Source: Pseudomonas vranovensis DSM 16006 (GTDB lineage Bacteria; Pseudomonadota; Gammaproteobacteria; Pseudomonadales; Pseudomonadaceae). Taken from it: 64,000 nucleotides of DNA. A program made the translations under genes and the position numbers. The notes beneath the pieces were generated by a model. The model saw only the letters and a list, made by a program, of their open reading frames with translations, searched no databases and was not told the DNA's origin. This document shows positions 54,677 to 64,000 of the stretch, piece by piece. The stretch lies in assembly GCF_000425805.1 (NCBI RefSeq), contig NZ_AUED01000004.1, forward strand, positions 62,001-126,000, read 5' to 3'. Positions within the stretch are counted from its first letter, which is position 1. The number at the start of each line of letters is the position of its first letter.

Positions 54677-55243
54677 TCAAGGCTTGGGCGCAGCAGCCCA
54701 AAGCACCTCGGCTACCCCTTGCCGGCGCCCAATCAACCGCGCCGCCACAAACAGCAGATCCGACAACCGATTGATATAGGCCAACCCTACCCCGGCCAGC
54801 GGCTCGACGCTGTTCAACTGCTGGCAACGCCGCTCGGCACTGCGCGCCAGGCTGCGGCAAACATGCGCTTGGGCAATCAACGCCGATCCACTGGGCAGAA
54901 TAAAGTTTTCCAGTGGTCCCAGTTCTTCATTCCAGCGGTCGATGGCCGCCTCCAGGCGCTCCACTTCGGCCGCATTCAGCGCCTGATAGCTGGGCATCGC
55001 CAACTCGCCACCCAGGTCGAACAAGCGGTGCTGGCAAGGTGCCAATACCTCGATGACTTCCTCCAGACCCTGTCCATTCAGCCCTGCCAGTAGCAGGCCG
55101 AGCTGGCTGTTGAGGCTGTCGACCTCGCCAATGGCTTCGATCCTTGGATGATCCTTGGGCACCCGCCGGCCATCGCCCAGGCCGGTTTCGCCTTTGTCGC
55201 CGGTGCGGGTGTAGATCTTCGACAATCGAAAACCCATGTTCAT
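54677..55243 (-). CDS. PduO-type cob(I)alamin adenosyltransferase
   Basis: A 188-residue four-helix-bundle ATP:cob(I)alamin adenosyltransferase. The ATP-binding N-terminus is SKIYTRTGDKGETGLGDGRR; the catalytic helix has HVCRSLARSAERR and NRLSDLLFVAARL. It makes adenosylcobalamin in the cytoplasm. The start overlaps the sensor-kinase stop by 4 nt, so the two are co-expressed. Confidence 0.92.
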   Translation of the reverse strand: MNMGFRLSKIYTRTGDKGETGLGDGRRVPKDHPRIEAIGEVDSLNSQLGLLLAGLNGQGLEEVIEVLAPCQHRLFDLGGELAMPSYQALNAAEVERLEAAIDRWNEELGPLENFILPSGSALIAQAHVCRSLARSAERRCQQLNSVEPLAGVGLAYINRLSDLLFVAARLIGRRQGVAEVLWAAAPKP

Positions 55244-57276
55244 GACTCCGTCTTGTGAGGCTCGGCCGCTGGGGACGGGCTGTTGGCCAACGGCAAGCGC
55301 AAGGTGAAGCAGGTGCCTTGGCCCGGTGCCGACTGCACTTCCATCTGGCCCTTGTGGTTGTTGGTAATGATGAAATACGAGACCGACAGACCGAGGCCTG
55401 TGCCCTGGCCGATTTCCTTGGTGGTAAAGAATGGCTCGAACGTGCGCTTGCGTACCGCTTCAGGCATGCCGATACCGTTGTCCTCCACCTGGATCTCCGC
55501 CCACGGCGGGTTGAGGCGAGTGCGCAGGGTGATACGCCCCGGTTCGCTGTCGTCCTCGCGCAGGTGAATAGCCTGGGCTGCGTTTTTGAGCAGGTTGAGC
55601 AGCACCTGTTCCAACTCGTTGGCGGTGCAGGGGACGGGCCCCAGGTTGGGGTCGAACTGGCGGATGATGGCCTGGCCCTTGAAGTCGAAGCCGATGGTCA
55701 GGTCGAAATCATTGCCGGCAATCTCCACGGCCTGGTCGATCAAGGCCGGCAGGTCGCAAGGCGCCAGTTGGCGGTTGCTGCGCCGGCTGAAACTGAGCAT
55801 GTGGGTAACGATCTTGGCCGCGCGTGCGCCGGCCTGCTGGATACCGTCGAGTAATTGCGGAACTTCGCGGCTGTCCAGATAGCGGTTGACGGTGGGCAGG
55901 TCGATGCCGATCTCGTCGGCTTGCTCCAGGTTTTTCGGCAACTCTGGCGACAAGCGCCGGCGGATGTTCTGCACGTTGTGCAGGATAGCCCCCAGCGGGT
56001 TGTTGATTTCATGCGCCATGCCGGCAGCCAGGCCGCCGACCGAGAGCATCTTCTCCGACTGCACCATCATTTCTTCCAGGGACAGGCGCTGGGTGATGTC
56101 GTCGATACGAATCACCACGCCGCGGCCGCCGCCACCCATCAGGGGGTAGAAGGTCAGGGCGTAATGCCGGGCGTCGTCGCCTTTGGTCCAAGTGACCCGT
56201 TCGATTTTTTCCACCCGGTGCTTTTCGACACTGTCCTTGAGTTGCGGCAGATACGGCTTGAGCGGCTCGAAAGCGAGGAAGATCGGCTGGTTCAACGCTT
56301 CGTCCAGAGGGGTGCCGGACAGGGCGCTGGCTTCCTGGTTCCACTGGGTGACATAGAGCTGCTCATCCAGGGCGATCAATGCCGATGGCATGGAGTCGAT
56401 GATGCTGTTGAGGTAGTTCTGAAAACCGGTGAGCTTCTTCTCGATCTTGCTGCGGACCTGGACTTCGAGCTCCAGCTTGCGGTTGGTATGGCGAGTTTCC
56501 TCGGCCAGGCCCTGGGCCTGGTCATAGGCCTGCTGGAATTCGTCGCGGGTGCGCTTGAGCTGTTGCTCACGGGCTTCGATGCGCGAAAGCATGGTGTTGA
56601 AGGCTTCGGCCAGGCTGCCGATCTCGTCGTCATTGCCACGCTTGGCACGCAGGGCGTAGTTCTCTTCGCGAGTGACCTGGCGCGACACTTCTTCAAGCTG
56701 GTAGATCGGTTGGGTGATCAGCCGCTTGATCTGCCGGGCGATAATCATCCACAGCAAGATACTGAACACCAGGATGCCCAGGCTCGCGGTGAGGGTGCCG
56801 GTATAGAAGGCCACGGGCAATTCGCTGCTGGCCACCAGCAGCAGGTAGCCCGGAGGGCCGCCGGAGCGGGGCAGCATGGTCAGCTGGGTACTGCGAAACT
56901 CGGTCAGGCGCCAGTTCTCGATGTTGCGGTAGCGCTTGGGCAAGGGCAGGACTTCACCGTGCTGCAACTGAGCGAGCAATTTGCCGTCACTGCCATAGAC
57001 CGCGGCAGCGCGCAGCGGGGTATAGCTGTCGAGCTCCTTTAGCAGAGCCCTGGCCGACTCGGGTGAATCGGCCGCCTGGGTGGCCAGTTGCGGATTGGCC
57101 ACCAGCCGCCCGATGGTCTGCAGGGCCTGGGGCGCCATGCTTTCCTGGGAGATCCAGTAGGCGGCGCTGATGAACGTCAGGTTGGCCACCAACAGGATGG
57201 TAATCAGCAATACCAGCAGGGCGGCCAGCAGTTTCTGGCCGACCGGCAGGTTTTCCAGGCGTTCGCGCAGCGTCAT
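55240..57276 (-). CDS. Membrane sensor histidine kinase (HAMP-PAS-HisKA-HATPase)
   Basis: A 678-residue kinase with TM1 about 16-40, a periplasmic sensor about 41-155, TM2 about 157-180, HAMP about 181-235, a coiled coil about 235-285, and PAS about 288-400 (SIIDSMPSALIALDEQLYVTQ). The H-box is GMAHEINNPLGA with phospho-accepting His422. The N, G1 and G2 boxes are LLNLLKNAAQAIH, VEDNGIGMP and GTGLGLS. No receiver domain is present and no response-regulator gene is adjacent. The start at 57276 gives MTLRERLENL; longer in-frame sequence upstream lacks hallmarks. The signal is unknown. Confidence 0.9.
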   Translation of the reverse strand: MTLRERLENLPVGQKLLAALLVLLITILLVANLTFISAAYWISQESMAPQALQTIGRLVANPQLATQAADSPESARALLKELDSYTPLRAAAVYGSDGKLLAQLQHGEVLPLPKRYRNIENWRLTEFRSTQLTMLPRSGGPPGYLLLVASSELPVAFYTGTLTASLGILVFSILLWMIIARQIKRLITQPIYQLEEVSRQVTREENYALRAKRGNDDEIGSLAEAFNTMLSRIEAREQQLKRTRDEFQQAYDQAQGLAEETRHTNRKLELEVQVRSKIEKKLTGFQNYLNSIIDSMPSALIALDEQLYVTQWNQEASALSGTPLDEALNQPIFLAFEPLKPYLPQLKDSVEKHRVEKIERVTWTKGDDARHYALTFYPLMGGGGRGVVIRIDDITQRLSLEEMMVQSEKMLSVGGLAAGMAHEINNPLGAILHNVQNIRRRLSPELPKNLEQADEIGIDLPTVNRYLDSREVPQLLDGIQQAGARAAKIVTHMLSFSRRSNRQLAPCDLPALIDQAVEIAGNDFDLTIGFDFKGQAIIRQFDPNLGPVPCTANELEQVLLNLLKNAAQAIHLREDDSEPGRITLRTRLNPPWAEIQVEDNGIGMPEAVRKRTFEPFFTTKEIGQGTGLGLSVSYFIITNNHKGQMEVQSAPGQGTCFTLRLPLANSPSPAAEPHKTES

Positions 57277-57326
57277 GTGTAAGCGAGGTCCCGGTGTGTA
57301 GGTGAAAGGGCAGGGTAGCGCTGCGC

Positions 57327-58304
<978 letters not shown>

Positions 58305-58356
58305 TCACGCTCTTCAATCAGGGCCGCGAGCGCGCGTTTATTTTTGGAGAATCTCT

Positions 58357-58842
58357 ATGCCGTCGTTCGACGTGGTATCGGAACTGGACAAGCACGAAGT
58401 CACCAACGCCGTTGAGAACGCCGTGAAGGAACTGGACCGCCGCTATGACCTCAAGGGCAAGGGCAGCTTCGAGTTCAAGGAAAAGGAACTGACCGTCAAC
58501 CTGACCGCTGAAGCCGAATTCCAGCTCGAAGCGATGATCGACATCCTCAAGCTGGCCCTGGTCAAGCGCAAGATCGACGTCCAGTGCCTGGACGTGAAAG
58601 ACGCCTTCGCCTCGGGCAAGGTGATGAAGCAGGAAGCGGTCCTCAAGGAAGGCATCGACAAGGAGCTGGCGAAAAAGATCGTCGCGCACATCAAGGACGC
58701 CAAGCTCAAGGTCCAGGCCGCCATCCAGGGCGAGCAGGTGCGTGTCACCGGCAAGAAGCGTGATGACCTGCAGGAAGCCATCGCTGCCCTGCGTGCCAAG
58801 GAATTCGGCATGCCGCTGCAGTTCAACAACTTCCGCGACTGA
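58357..58842 (+). CDS. yajQ: YajQ family nucleotide-binding protein (UPF0234)
   Basis: A 161-residue protein matching the YajQ family along its length: [21 protein letters not shown] at the start, [32 protein letters not shown], and the end [13 protein letters not shown]. YajQ proteins bind RNA or cyclic di-GMP in some species and act as regulators. It is divergent from panE; mscS follows after a 113-nt gap. Confidence 0.94.
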   Translation: MPSFDVVSELDKHEVTNAVENAVKELDRRYDLKGKGSFEFKEKELTVNLTAEAEFQLEAMIDILKLALVKRKIDVQCLDVKDAFASGKVMKQEAVLKEGIDKELAKKIVAHIKDAKLKVQAAIQGEQVRVTGKKRDDLQEAIAALRAKEFGMPLQFNNFRD

Positions 58843-58955
58843 TCGAAGCACTTCGGAACCTTGGCGCCGTTTTGGCGTCCGAGGTTTCTGTGGCCGCTGA
58901 AACGATTGCGGCGCGATTTTTACAGCTTTTGCCCCCTCGGCATCAGGAGAACATT

Positions 58956-59798
58956 ATGGATTTGAGTGCTGAAGTCGATCAGTTGGTTAAAACCTCGCAA
59001 AGCTGGCTCCCCTTGATCATGGAATACGGCAGCCGCCTGTTGCTGGCGCTGCTGACCCTGGCCATTGGCTGGTGGGTGATCAACAAGGTGACGTACCGGT
59101 TGGGCAAATTGCTGGCGCTGCGCAACGCGGACCTCGCGCTGCAAGGTTTTATCAGCAGCCTGGCCAACATCATTCTGAAGATTCTGCTGGTAGTCAGCGT
59201 GGCCTCGATGATCGGCATCGAGACCACCTCGTTTGTCGCGGCCATCGGTGCGGCCGGCTTGGCTATCGGCCTGGCCCTGCAAGGCAGCCTGGCGAACTTC
59301 GCCGGCGGCGTGCTGATCCTGCTGTTCCGTCCGTTCCGCCTGGGTGACTGGATCGAAGCCCAGGGTGTCGCGGGTACCGTGGACAGCATCCAGATCTTCC
59401 ACACCGTGCTGCGCACTGGCGACAACAAGACCGTTATCCTGCCCAACGGCAGCTTGTCCAACGGCATCATTACCAACACCAACCGTCAGCCGACCCGCAA
59501 GGTCGTGTTCGATGTCGGTGTCGATTACGAAGCCGACCTGCAGAAGGCTCGCCAAGTACTGCTGGAACTGGCCAACGACCCACGCATTCACCAGGACCCG
59601 GCGCCACAAGCCGTGGTCTCGATGCTGGGCGACAGCTCCATCACCCTGTCGTTGCGGGTGTGGGTGAACACGGCCGATTACTGGGACGTGATGTTCATGC
59701 TCAACGAGCATGCGCGCGATCGCTTGAAGGATGAGGGCATCGACATTCCCTTTCCGCAGCGTGTGATCCGCGTGGTGCAGGAAGCAGCGGTGCAGTAA
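58956..59798 (+). CDS. mscS: Small-conductance mechanosensitive channel MscS
   Basis: A 280-residue channel with three membrane helices. The pore-lining TM3 is the glycine/alanine-rich AAIGAAGLAIGLALQGSLANFAGG. The cytoplasmic beta domain (FRPFRLGDWIEAQGVAGTVDSIQI) and the cage (NRQPTRKVVFDVGVDYEADL) follow. It opens on membrane tension in osmotic downshock. ATG 58956 follows AGGAGA at 58945-58950. Confidence 0.93.
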   Translation: MDLSAEVDQLVKTSQSWLPLIMEYGSRLLLALLTLAIGWWVINKVTYRLGKLLALRNADLALQGFISSLANIILKILLVVSVASMIGIETTSFVAAIGAAGLAIGLALQGSLANFAGGVLILLFRPFRLGDWIEAQGVAGTVDSIQIFHTVLRTGDNKTVILPNGSLSNGIITNTNRQPTRKVVFDVGVDYEADLQKARQVLLELANDPRIHQDPAPQAVVSMLGDSSITLSLRVWVNTADYWDVMFMLNEHARDRLKDEGIDIPFPQRVIRVVQEAAVQ

Positions 59799-59810
59799 TG
59801 CCGAACTGAT

Positions 59811-59860
59811 CGCGGGGCAAGCCCGCTCCTACCGCCTGTAGGAGCGGGCTTGCCCCGCGA
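59811..59860. repeat. REP palindrome
   Basis: CGCGGGGCAAGCCCGCTCCTAC and GTAGGAGCGGGCTTGCCCCGCG around a short centre, 12 nt after the mscS stop. It is the fourth full copy of this repeat family in the window and may end the mscS transcript. Confidence 0.85.
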
Positions 59861-59959
59861 TGCTTTCCAGGTCATTACACTTGTTCACGTCTTGACCCTA
59901 CCTGATCCCTCCACTTTCTGGCATACAGGCTGGCTTACTTTCGTACGCCCGGTCTCATC

Positions 59960-61210
59960 ATGCTTACCCCCCTGATCAACATCACGCCACTGCGTGCGTT
60001 TTGCTTCGCCATGACTCTGGCACTGTTCGAGCTCTTGACTTACCTCGCCAGCGACGTGGTGATGCCGGCCATGCCGGTGGTGGTCGGAGACCTGAATGCC
60101 AGCCCTGAATTCATCCCCCATGCCCTGAACCTCTACCTGCTTGGGGGTGTGCTGCTGCAATGGCTGATCGGGCCACTGGCCGACCGTTACGGTCGGCGGC
60201 CGCTGCTGCTGGGTGGCTGTGCGTTTTTCTGCGTGGCGTGCCTGGCCTCGTTCTGGGTACAAAGCATCGAGCTTTTCAACCTGCTGCGCCTGTTGCAAGG
60301 CATCGGCCTGGGGTTTGTGGTGACGGTCAGTTACCCGGCACTCAACGAGGCGTTCAGCGAGGCTGATGCGGTCCGCATGATGGCCTTGCTGGCCAATATC
60401 GCCCTGTTGTCGCCACTGCTCGGACCGCTGGTTGGCACCCTGTTGCTGGAGTGGGTGTCGTGGCGTTGGTTGTTCGTGCTGTTTGGTGCTGCGGCCGTGC
60501 TTGCCTGGTTCGCGTTGTACCGGTTCATGCCTGAGACCCTGGGTGTGGAGCGGCGTGATGGCTCGCGCCTGGCATTCCAGCCGATTCATCTGCTGCCGCT
60601 TTTGGCCGGTTATGGTCAATTGCTGAGCAACCGTCGTTTTGTCGCCGGCAGCGCTGCACTGGGGCTGGTCGGTTTACCGTTGATCGGCTGGATTGGCCTG
60701 TCCCCGGTGCTGTTGATTCATGATGAAGGCTTGAGCACCCTGGACTACGCCCTGTGGCAGTTGCCGGTGTTTGGCGGGCTGATCCTGGGCAACCTGGTCA
60801 TCAACCGCATCGCTGATCGTTATGCGCTGACCGCTCTGGTGCGGGGTGCGCTGTGGCCTTATCTGGCGGGGCTCGTGAGCATGATGCTGGCCACCTGGCT
60901 GGTGCCCAGTGTGCCGAGCCTGGTGGCCGGGTTGTCGATCTATGCCCTGGGCCTGGGCATTGCCAACGCGGTGCTGTACCGCATGACGCTGTTTTCCAGC
61001 GAGCAGAGCAAAGGCCTGGTGTCGGCCATGTTGGGGATGATCACCATTGCGTTGCTGGGCCTGGGCGGCGCCTTGTTGGCGATGATCGGGGCGGGCGCCA
61101 GTCTGTTGAGTTTTGCCGTGGCTGCCGGGGCTGCCGGTATTGTGGCGCTGTGGCCGCTGAAAGTCGTTCTGAGCGCCTCGGGTGGTCAGCCTGAGGCGTT
61201 GCCGGAGTAA
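59960..61210 (+). CDS. MFS drug-efflux transporter (Bcr/CflA, MdfA-like)
   Basis: A 416-residue major-facilitator protein with about 12 membrane helices. Motif A is GPLADRYGRRP (loop 2-3), and the first helix carries the acidic residue typical of MdfA (MTLALFELLTYLASDVVMPAMP). The motif C-like stretch LLSPLLGPLVGTLLL follows. These mark a DHA1 proton-coupled exporter, probably of drugs or metabolites; the substrate is unknown. It is convergent with the AmpG-like gene, 23 nt away. Confidence 0.88.
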   Translation: MLTPLINITPLRAFCFAMTLALFELLTYLASDVVMPAMPVVVGDLNASPEFIPHALNLYLLGGVLLQWLIGPLADRYGRRPLLLGGCAFFCVACLASFWVQSIELFNLLRLLQGIGLGFVVTVSYPALNEAFSEADAVRMMALLANIALLSPLLGPLVGTLLLEWVSWRWLFVLFGAAAVLAWFALYRFMPETLGVERRDGSRLAFQPIHLLPLLAGYGQLLSNRRFVAGSAALGLVGLPLIGWIGLSPVLLIHDEGLSTLDYALWQLPVFGGLILGNLVINRIADRYALTALVRGALWPYLAGLVSMMLATWLVPSVPSLVAGLSIYALGLGIANAVLYRMTLFSSEQSKGLVSAMLGMITIALLGLGGALLAMIGAGASLLSFAVAAGAAGIVALWPLKVVLSASGGQPEALPE

Positions 61211-61233
61211 CCCGGCAAACGCCTCAGCGGGCG

Positions 61234-62784
61234 TCAGGGACGCTGCTCGGCAACCGGATTGTCGACCGGCTCCTGCTTGCCCCGGCCCAGCTCCTGGCGC
61301 CAGTGCAGCACGATCAGGATCAGGGTCGGTACGCCAAGCAGGGCGGTGATCAGGAAGAAGTCGTGGTAGCCGAACTTTTCCACCATGACACCTGAGTAGC
61401 CGCCGATCAGGCGCGGCAACAGCAGCATGATCGAGCTGAGCAGCGCGTACTGGGTGGCGGAGAACTTGAGGTTGGTCAGGCTCGACAGGTAGGCGACGAA
61501 GGCCGAGGTGGCCAGGCCCGAACTGAAGTTGTCGAGGGAAATGGTCACCACCAGCATCTGCAGGTTGGGGCCCATGTCGGCCAGCATCAGGAACAGGATG
61601 TTGGTGCCCGCCGAGGCCGCGCCGCCGATGAACAGAATCGGCAGGATGCCGAAGCGCACGATCAGCAGGCCGCCCATGCCGGCGCCGACCAGGGTCATGA
61701 TCAGGCCGAAGATCTTGCTGACACTGGCGATCTGGTCCTTGGTGAAACCCTGGTCGATGTAGAACACGTTGGCCATGACGCCCATCACCGTATCGGACAT
61801 CCGGTAGGTAGCGATCAGCCCGAGCAGCAGCAAGGCCTGCCAGCGGTAGCGCAGGATGAAGTCGTTGACCGGCGTGAGCACCGGTGCCAGCCCGCGGCGG
61901 CCCAGGGACGACAGGCACATTGCGGTCAGGGTGATGTAGAGGATGGCGCGCAGGAAGGCGCGATCCTCGAGCAACAGGTCGAGCAGGCTGACGCCCTCGA
62001 ACAGCACGCTGGCGAAATCGGTGTTGTACAGCTGGGTGAAAGTTGCTGGTACCGACACCAGCAGGATGATCAGCACAAACACCGAGACCAGTTGGTGGGT
62101 CAGGCCGTAGCGGGCTGCTGACAGCTGGGTGCGCAATGGCACGGGTGGTTCGCGCATCAACAGGGTAGTGATGACCGCCGGCAGCATCAGCACGCCGAAC
62201 AGCACGTAGGTGCCGGTCCAGGCCTTGTGCAGGTAGCTGAAGCCCGTGGAACCGAAGCCCTCGGCGAAGAACAGCGCACCTGCCGTGGCGAGCAGGGCGG
62301 CGACCCGGTAGCCGGCCATGTAGCTGGCGGCCAACGCAGCCTGGCGCTGGTCATCGGCGATTTCCAGGCGGTAGGCGTCGACGGCGATGTCCTGGGTGGC
62401 GGAGGCAAACGCCACCAGCACCGCCAGGGCAATCAGCCAGGACAGGTGTTTTTGCGGGTCGCAAAAGCCCATGCCCACCAACCCGATCACCACCAGCACC
62501 TGTGACAACACCAGCCAGGAGCGGCGTCGGCCAAGCTTCCCGAGCAATGGCAGGCGCCATTGGTCGAGCAGCGGCGACCAGACCCACTTGAAGGCATAGG
62601 CCAGGCCGATCAGGCTGGCATAGCCGATGGTTTCGCGGGCCACCCCGGCCTCACGCAACCACACCGACAAGGTCGAGAACACCAACATATAGGGCAGGCC
62701 GGCGGCAAAGCCGAGCAGCAACAGCACCAGGGTCGACGGGCTGGCATAGGCAGCGAGCGCAGCGCGCCAGGTTTTACGGGGCAT
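61234..62784 (-). CDS. ampG: AmpG-family muropeptide permease
   Basis: A 516-residue MFS permease importing GlcNAc-anhydroMurNAc peptides for recycling. It starts YASPSTLVLLLLGFAAGLPYMLVFSTLSVWLREAGV, the AmpG signature region (quoted in part: GFAAGLPYMLVFSTLSVWL), with SATQDIAVDAYRLEI in the fifth helix. About 12-14 helices are present. P. aeruginosa AmpG (PA4393) is longer by memory, and its downstream tail is absent here. Through AmpR the flux of these peptides controls AmpC in relatives; no ampC or ampR is in the window. Confidence 0.88.
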   Translation of the reverse strand: MPRKTWRAALAAYASPSTLVLLLLGFAAGLPYMLVFSTLSVWLREAGVARETIGYASLIGLAYAFKWVWSPLLDQWRLPLLGKLGRRRSWLVLSQVLVVIGLVGMGFCDPQKHLSWLIALAVLVAFASATQDIAVDAYRLEIADDQRQAALAASYMAGYRVAALLATAGALFFAEGFGSTGFSYLHKAWTGTYVLFGVLMLPAVITTLLMREPPVPLRTQLSAARYGLTHQLVSVFVLIILLVSVPATFTQLYNTDFASVLFEGVSLLDLLLEDRAFLRAILYITLTAMCLSSLGRRGLAPVLTPVNDFILRYRWQALLLLGLIATYRMSDTVMGVMANVFYIDQGFTKDQIASVSKIFGLIMTLVGAGMGGLLIVRFGILPILFIGGAASAGTNILFLMLADMGPNLQMLVVTISLDNFSSGLATSAFVAYLSSLTNLKFSATQYALLSSIMLLLPRLIGGYSGVMVEKFGYHDFFLITALLGVPTLILIVLHWRQELGRGKQEPVDNPVAEQRP

Positions 62785-62827
62785 GGGCCAACATCTGCCT
62801 CAAGTTTACGAAAACAAAGCGCGCACT

Positions 62828-63181
62828 CTAACCGCTGTGCTCCATTGGGCGCCAGCCATGGCGCGACATATCCACACGATTATTGTGCAGAGTGATGCCT
62901 TCTGCCCGCAGCCTGGCACGCTGCTCGTCGCCTGAAGGCGTGCCCAGGGCCAGGCTCAGCCGACCGTCGGCAGCCAGGACTCGGTGCCAGGGCAACTGGG
63001 TGTCAGGCGGCAGTTGGCTCAAGGTGCGCCCGACCCAGCGCGCCGCGCGCCCCAGTCCGGCCAGTTCGGCAAGCTGCCCATAGCTGACCACCTTGCCTGC
63101 TGGCACCTGGCCGAGCACCAGGTAGAGCGCCATTCGTCGGGCCTCGGCATTTTCCGTCGGATCGCCGGGCGCTGCGCTCAT
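62828..63181 (-). CDS. Alkyltransferase-like protein (Atl)
   Basis: A 117-residue MGMT-like DNA-binding domain. It has the helix-turn-helix GKVVSYGQLAELAGLGRAARWVGR and the active-site stretch PWHRV (residues 64-68), with Trp65 where O6-alkylguanine transferases have the alkyl-accepting Cys. Such Atl proteins bind O6-alkylguanine and flag it for nucleotide-excision repair rather than removing it. Start at 63181 (MSAAPGDPTE); an internal ATG 16 codons on is possible. Confidence 0.87.
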   Translation of the reverse strand: MSAAPGDPTENAEARRMALYLVLGQVPAGKVVSYGQLAELAGLGRAARWVGRTLSQLPPDTQLPWHRVLAADGRLSLALGTPSGDEQRARLRAEGITLHNNRVDMSRHGWRPMEHSG

Positions 63182-63267
63182 CGCGGCCTCCCGGGCATCT
63201 GCGGGGAATTTGCCGCATTGGTCGGGCAAATAGGAATTGAACTCATCGGCATGAGGTGGGTCAGTCC

Positions 63268-63295
63268 TTGCTCTACGGTCGTGTATCTGGATAAT
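63268..63295 (+). promoter_or_regulatory. Candidate promoter of the DUF481 gene
   Basis: TTGCTC (63268-63273), 16 nt, GATAAT (63290-63295), 40 nt before the ATG. A moderate match only. Confidence 0.35.
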
Positions 63296-63334
63296 GCCCG
63301 ACTTTTTTCGCGAACCAGAGTCCGTTGCTTGCTT

Positions 63335-64000
63335 ATGTATTCTAGAGCCCTGTTGTGCCTTGTTGCCCTTGCCGTCTGCTCCTCGGCTGTCGCTGATACC
63401 GTCTGGATGAAGAACGGCGACCGGCTCAGTGGCAAGATCACAGTCTTCGATGGCGGCAAACTGCTGCTCAAGACTGAGTACGGCGGTTCGATCGCCCTGG
63501 ACTGGAAACAGGTCAAGACCCTGGAAAGCGACCAGGAACTGCTGGTCAAGCAGGATGCCTACACCGGCGAGAAAGCCAAGTCACTGCACCCGGCCGACGA
63601 CGGCAAGGTGACCCTGGCCAACGGTGAGACGCCCAAGACCGTGGAGCTTGCCAGCATCCAGCAGATCATGAAGCCCAAGCCCGTGATCGAGGACCTGTCG
63701 TGGAAGGGCAATGTCGACTTGGCCATGGACTACAAACGCGCCGAATCCGACAGCGACGACTACGACGTCGACTTCAAGACCACCGCCCGCCATGGTCGCT
63801 GGCGGCACCAGGCTGAAGGCGAATACAACCGCGAGAGCAAGGACGACGTTACCACCACCAACAACTGGAGTGCCGAATACGCGCTCGACCGCTTCATGAC
63901 CGAGAAGTGGTTCTGGCAGGGGCGTCTCGAGTACAAGCGTGACCACATTGAAGACCTGGCGCGCCAGCGCACTGTGGGTACCGGCCCTGGCTACCAGTTC
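63335..64000 (+). CDS. DUF481 (YdiY-like) outer-membrane protein, 5' part
   Basis: The frame runs from ATG 63335 to the window edge (222 codons) without a stop. It has a Sec signal peptide (MYSRALLCLVALAVCSSAVA, cleavage about after residue 20). An SH3-like stretch DTVWMKNGDRLSGKI and VKTLES follow, then from about 125 the alternating pattern of a beta-barrel (GNVDLAMDYKRAESD, GEYNRESKDD, WFWQGRLEYKRDH). This is the DUF481 layout: a putative salt-stress or outer-membrane barrel of unknown function. The end lies outside the window. Confidence 0.85.
   Translation, partial: MYSRALLCLVALAVCSSAVADTVWMKNGDRLSGKITVFDGGKLLLKTEYGGSIALDWKQVKTLESDQELLVKQDAYTGEKAKSLHPADDGKVTLANGETPKTVELASIQQIMKPKPVIEDLSWKGNVDLAMDYKRAESDSDDYDVDFKTTARHGRWRHQAEGEYNRESKDDVTTTNNWSAEYALDRFMTEKWFWQGRLEYKRDHIEDLARQRTVGTGPGYQF

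Overview
The window is a gene-dense, high-GC bacterial chromosome segment with the gene order of Pseudomonas. Diagnostic runs are algW-NIF3-cysD-cysNC, trpS-zapE, rplM-rpsI-petABC-sspAB, rsmI-rnpB-mraZ and a complete division/cell-wall (dcw) cluster ending in ftsZ-lpxC, followed by secA-argJ. A methionine gamma-lyase operon (mdeR/mdeA/mdeB) and the short GCGGGGCAAGCCCGC-type REP palindromes point to the P. putida side of the genus. The genus is secure; the species is not determined.

Layout. 1-2.1 kb: end of a general L-amino-acid ABC transporter (aapQMP). 2.2-4.4 kb: the periplasmic protease gene algW, facing a NIF3-family gene. 4.5-7.8 kb: sulfate activation (cysD, cysNC), interrupted by a broken four-helix-bundle (S23/IVP-like) gene between inverted repeats. 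7.9-8.9 kb: a small AT-rich accessory islet with a single-domain bulb-type-lectin protein resembling the N-terminal half of LlpA bacteriocins and, facing it, a 48-residue predicted lipoprotein with its own near-consensus promoter. 8.9-13.4 kb: methionine catabolism (mdeR, mdeA, mdeB). 13.5-19.5 kb: yhcB/zapG-like gene, alpha/beta hydrolase, trpS, zapE, a GlxA-type regulator and an aldo/keto reductase. 19.7-24.7 kb: ribosomal proteins L13/S9, cytochrome bc1 complex, SspA/SspB. 24.7-28.5 kb (minus strand): envelope lipoproteins, gmhA, yraN, lpoA. 28.6-30.0 kb: rsmI and the RNase P RNA. 30.1-48.1 kb: mraZ-rsmH-ftsL-ftsI-murE-murF-mraY-murD-ftsW-murG-murC-ddlB-ftsQ-ftsA-ftsZ-lpxC, mostly with overlapping stops and starts. 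48.1-54.6 kb: a DUF721 gene, secA, argJ, a GST, and a Nudix-ThiE-like fusion. 54.7-64.0 kb: cobalamin adenosyltransferase, a sensor kinase without an adjacent regulator, panE, yajQ, mscS, two MFS transporters (Bcr/CflA type and AmpG type), an alkyltransferase-like protein and the start of a DUF481 outer-membrane gene.

Most of the window is conserved core genome and behaves as expected. The parts least explained by known core functions are the lectin/lipoprotein islet (about 7.95-8.88 kb) and the repeat-bounded four-helix-bundle remnant inside the cys locus, whose bounding repeat words recur without a gene near 17.3 kb. No tRNA, IS element, prophage or CRISPR array was recognised. All functional assignments come from reading motifs and gene order; no database search was run.
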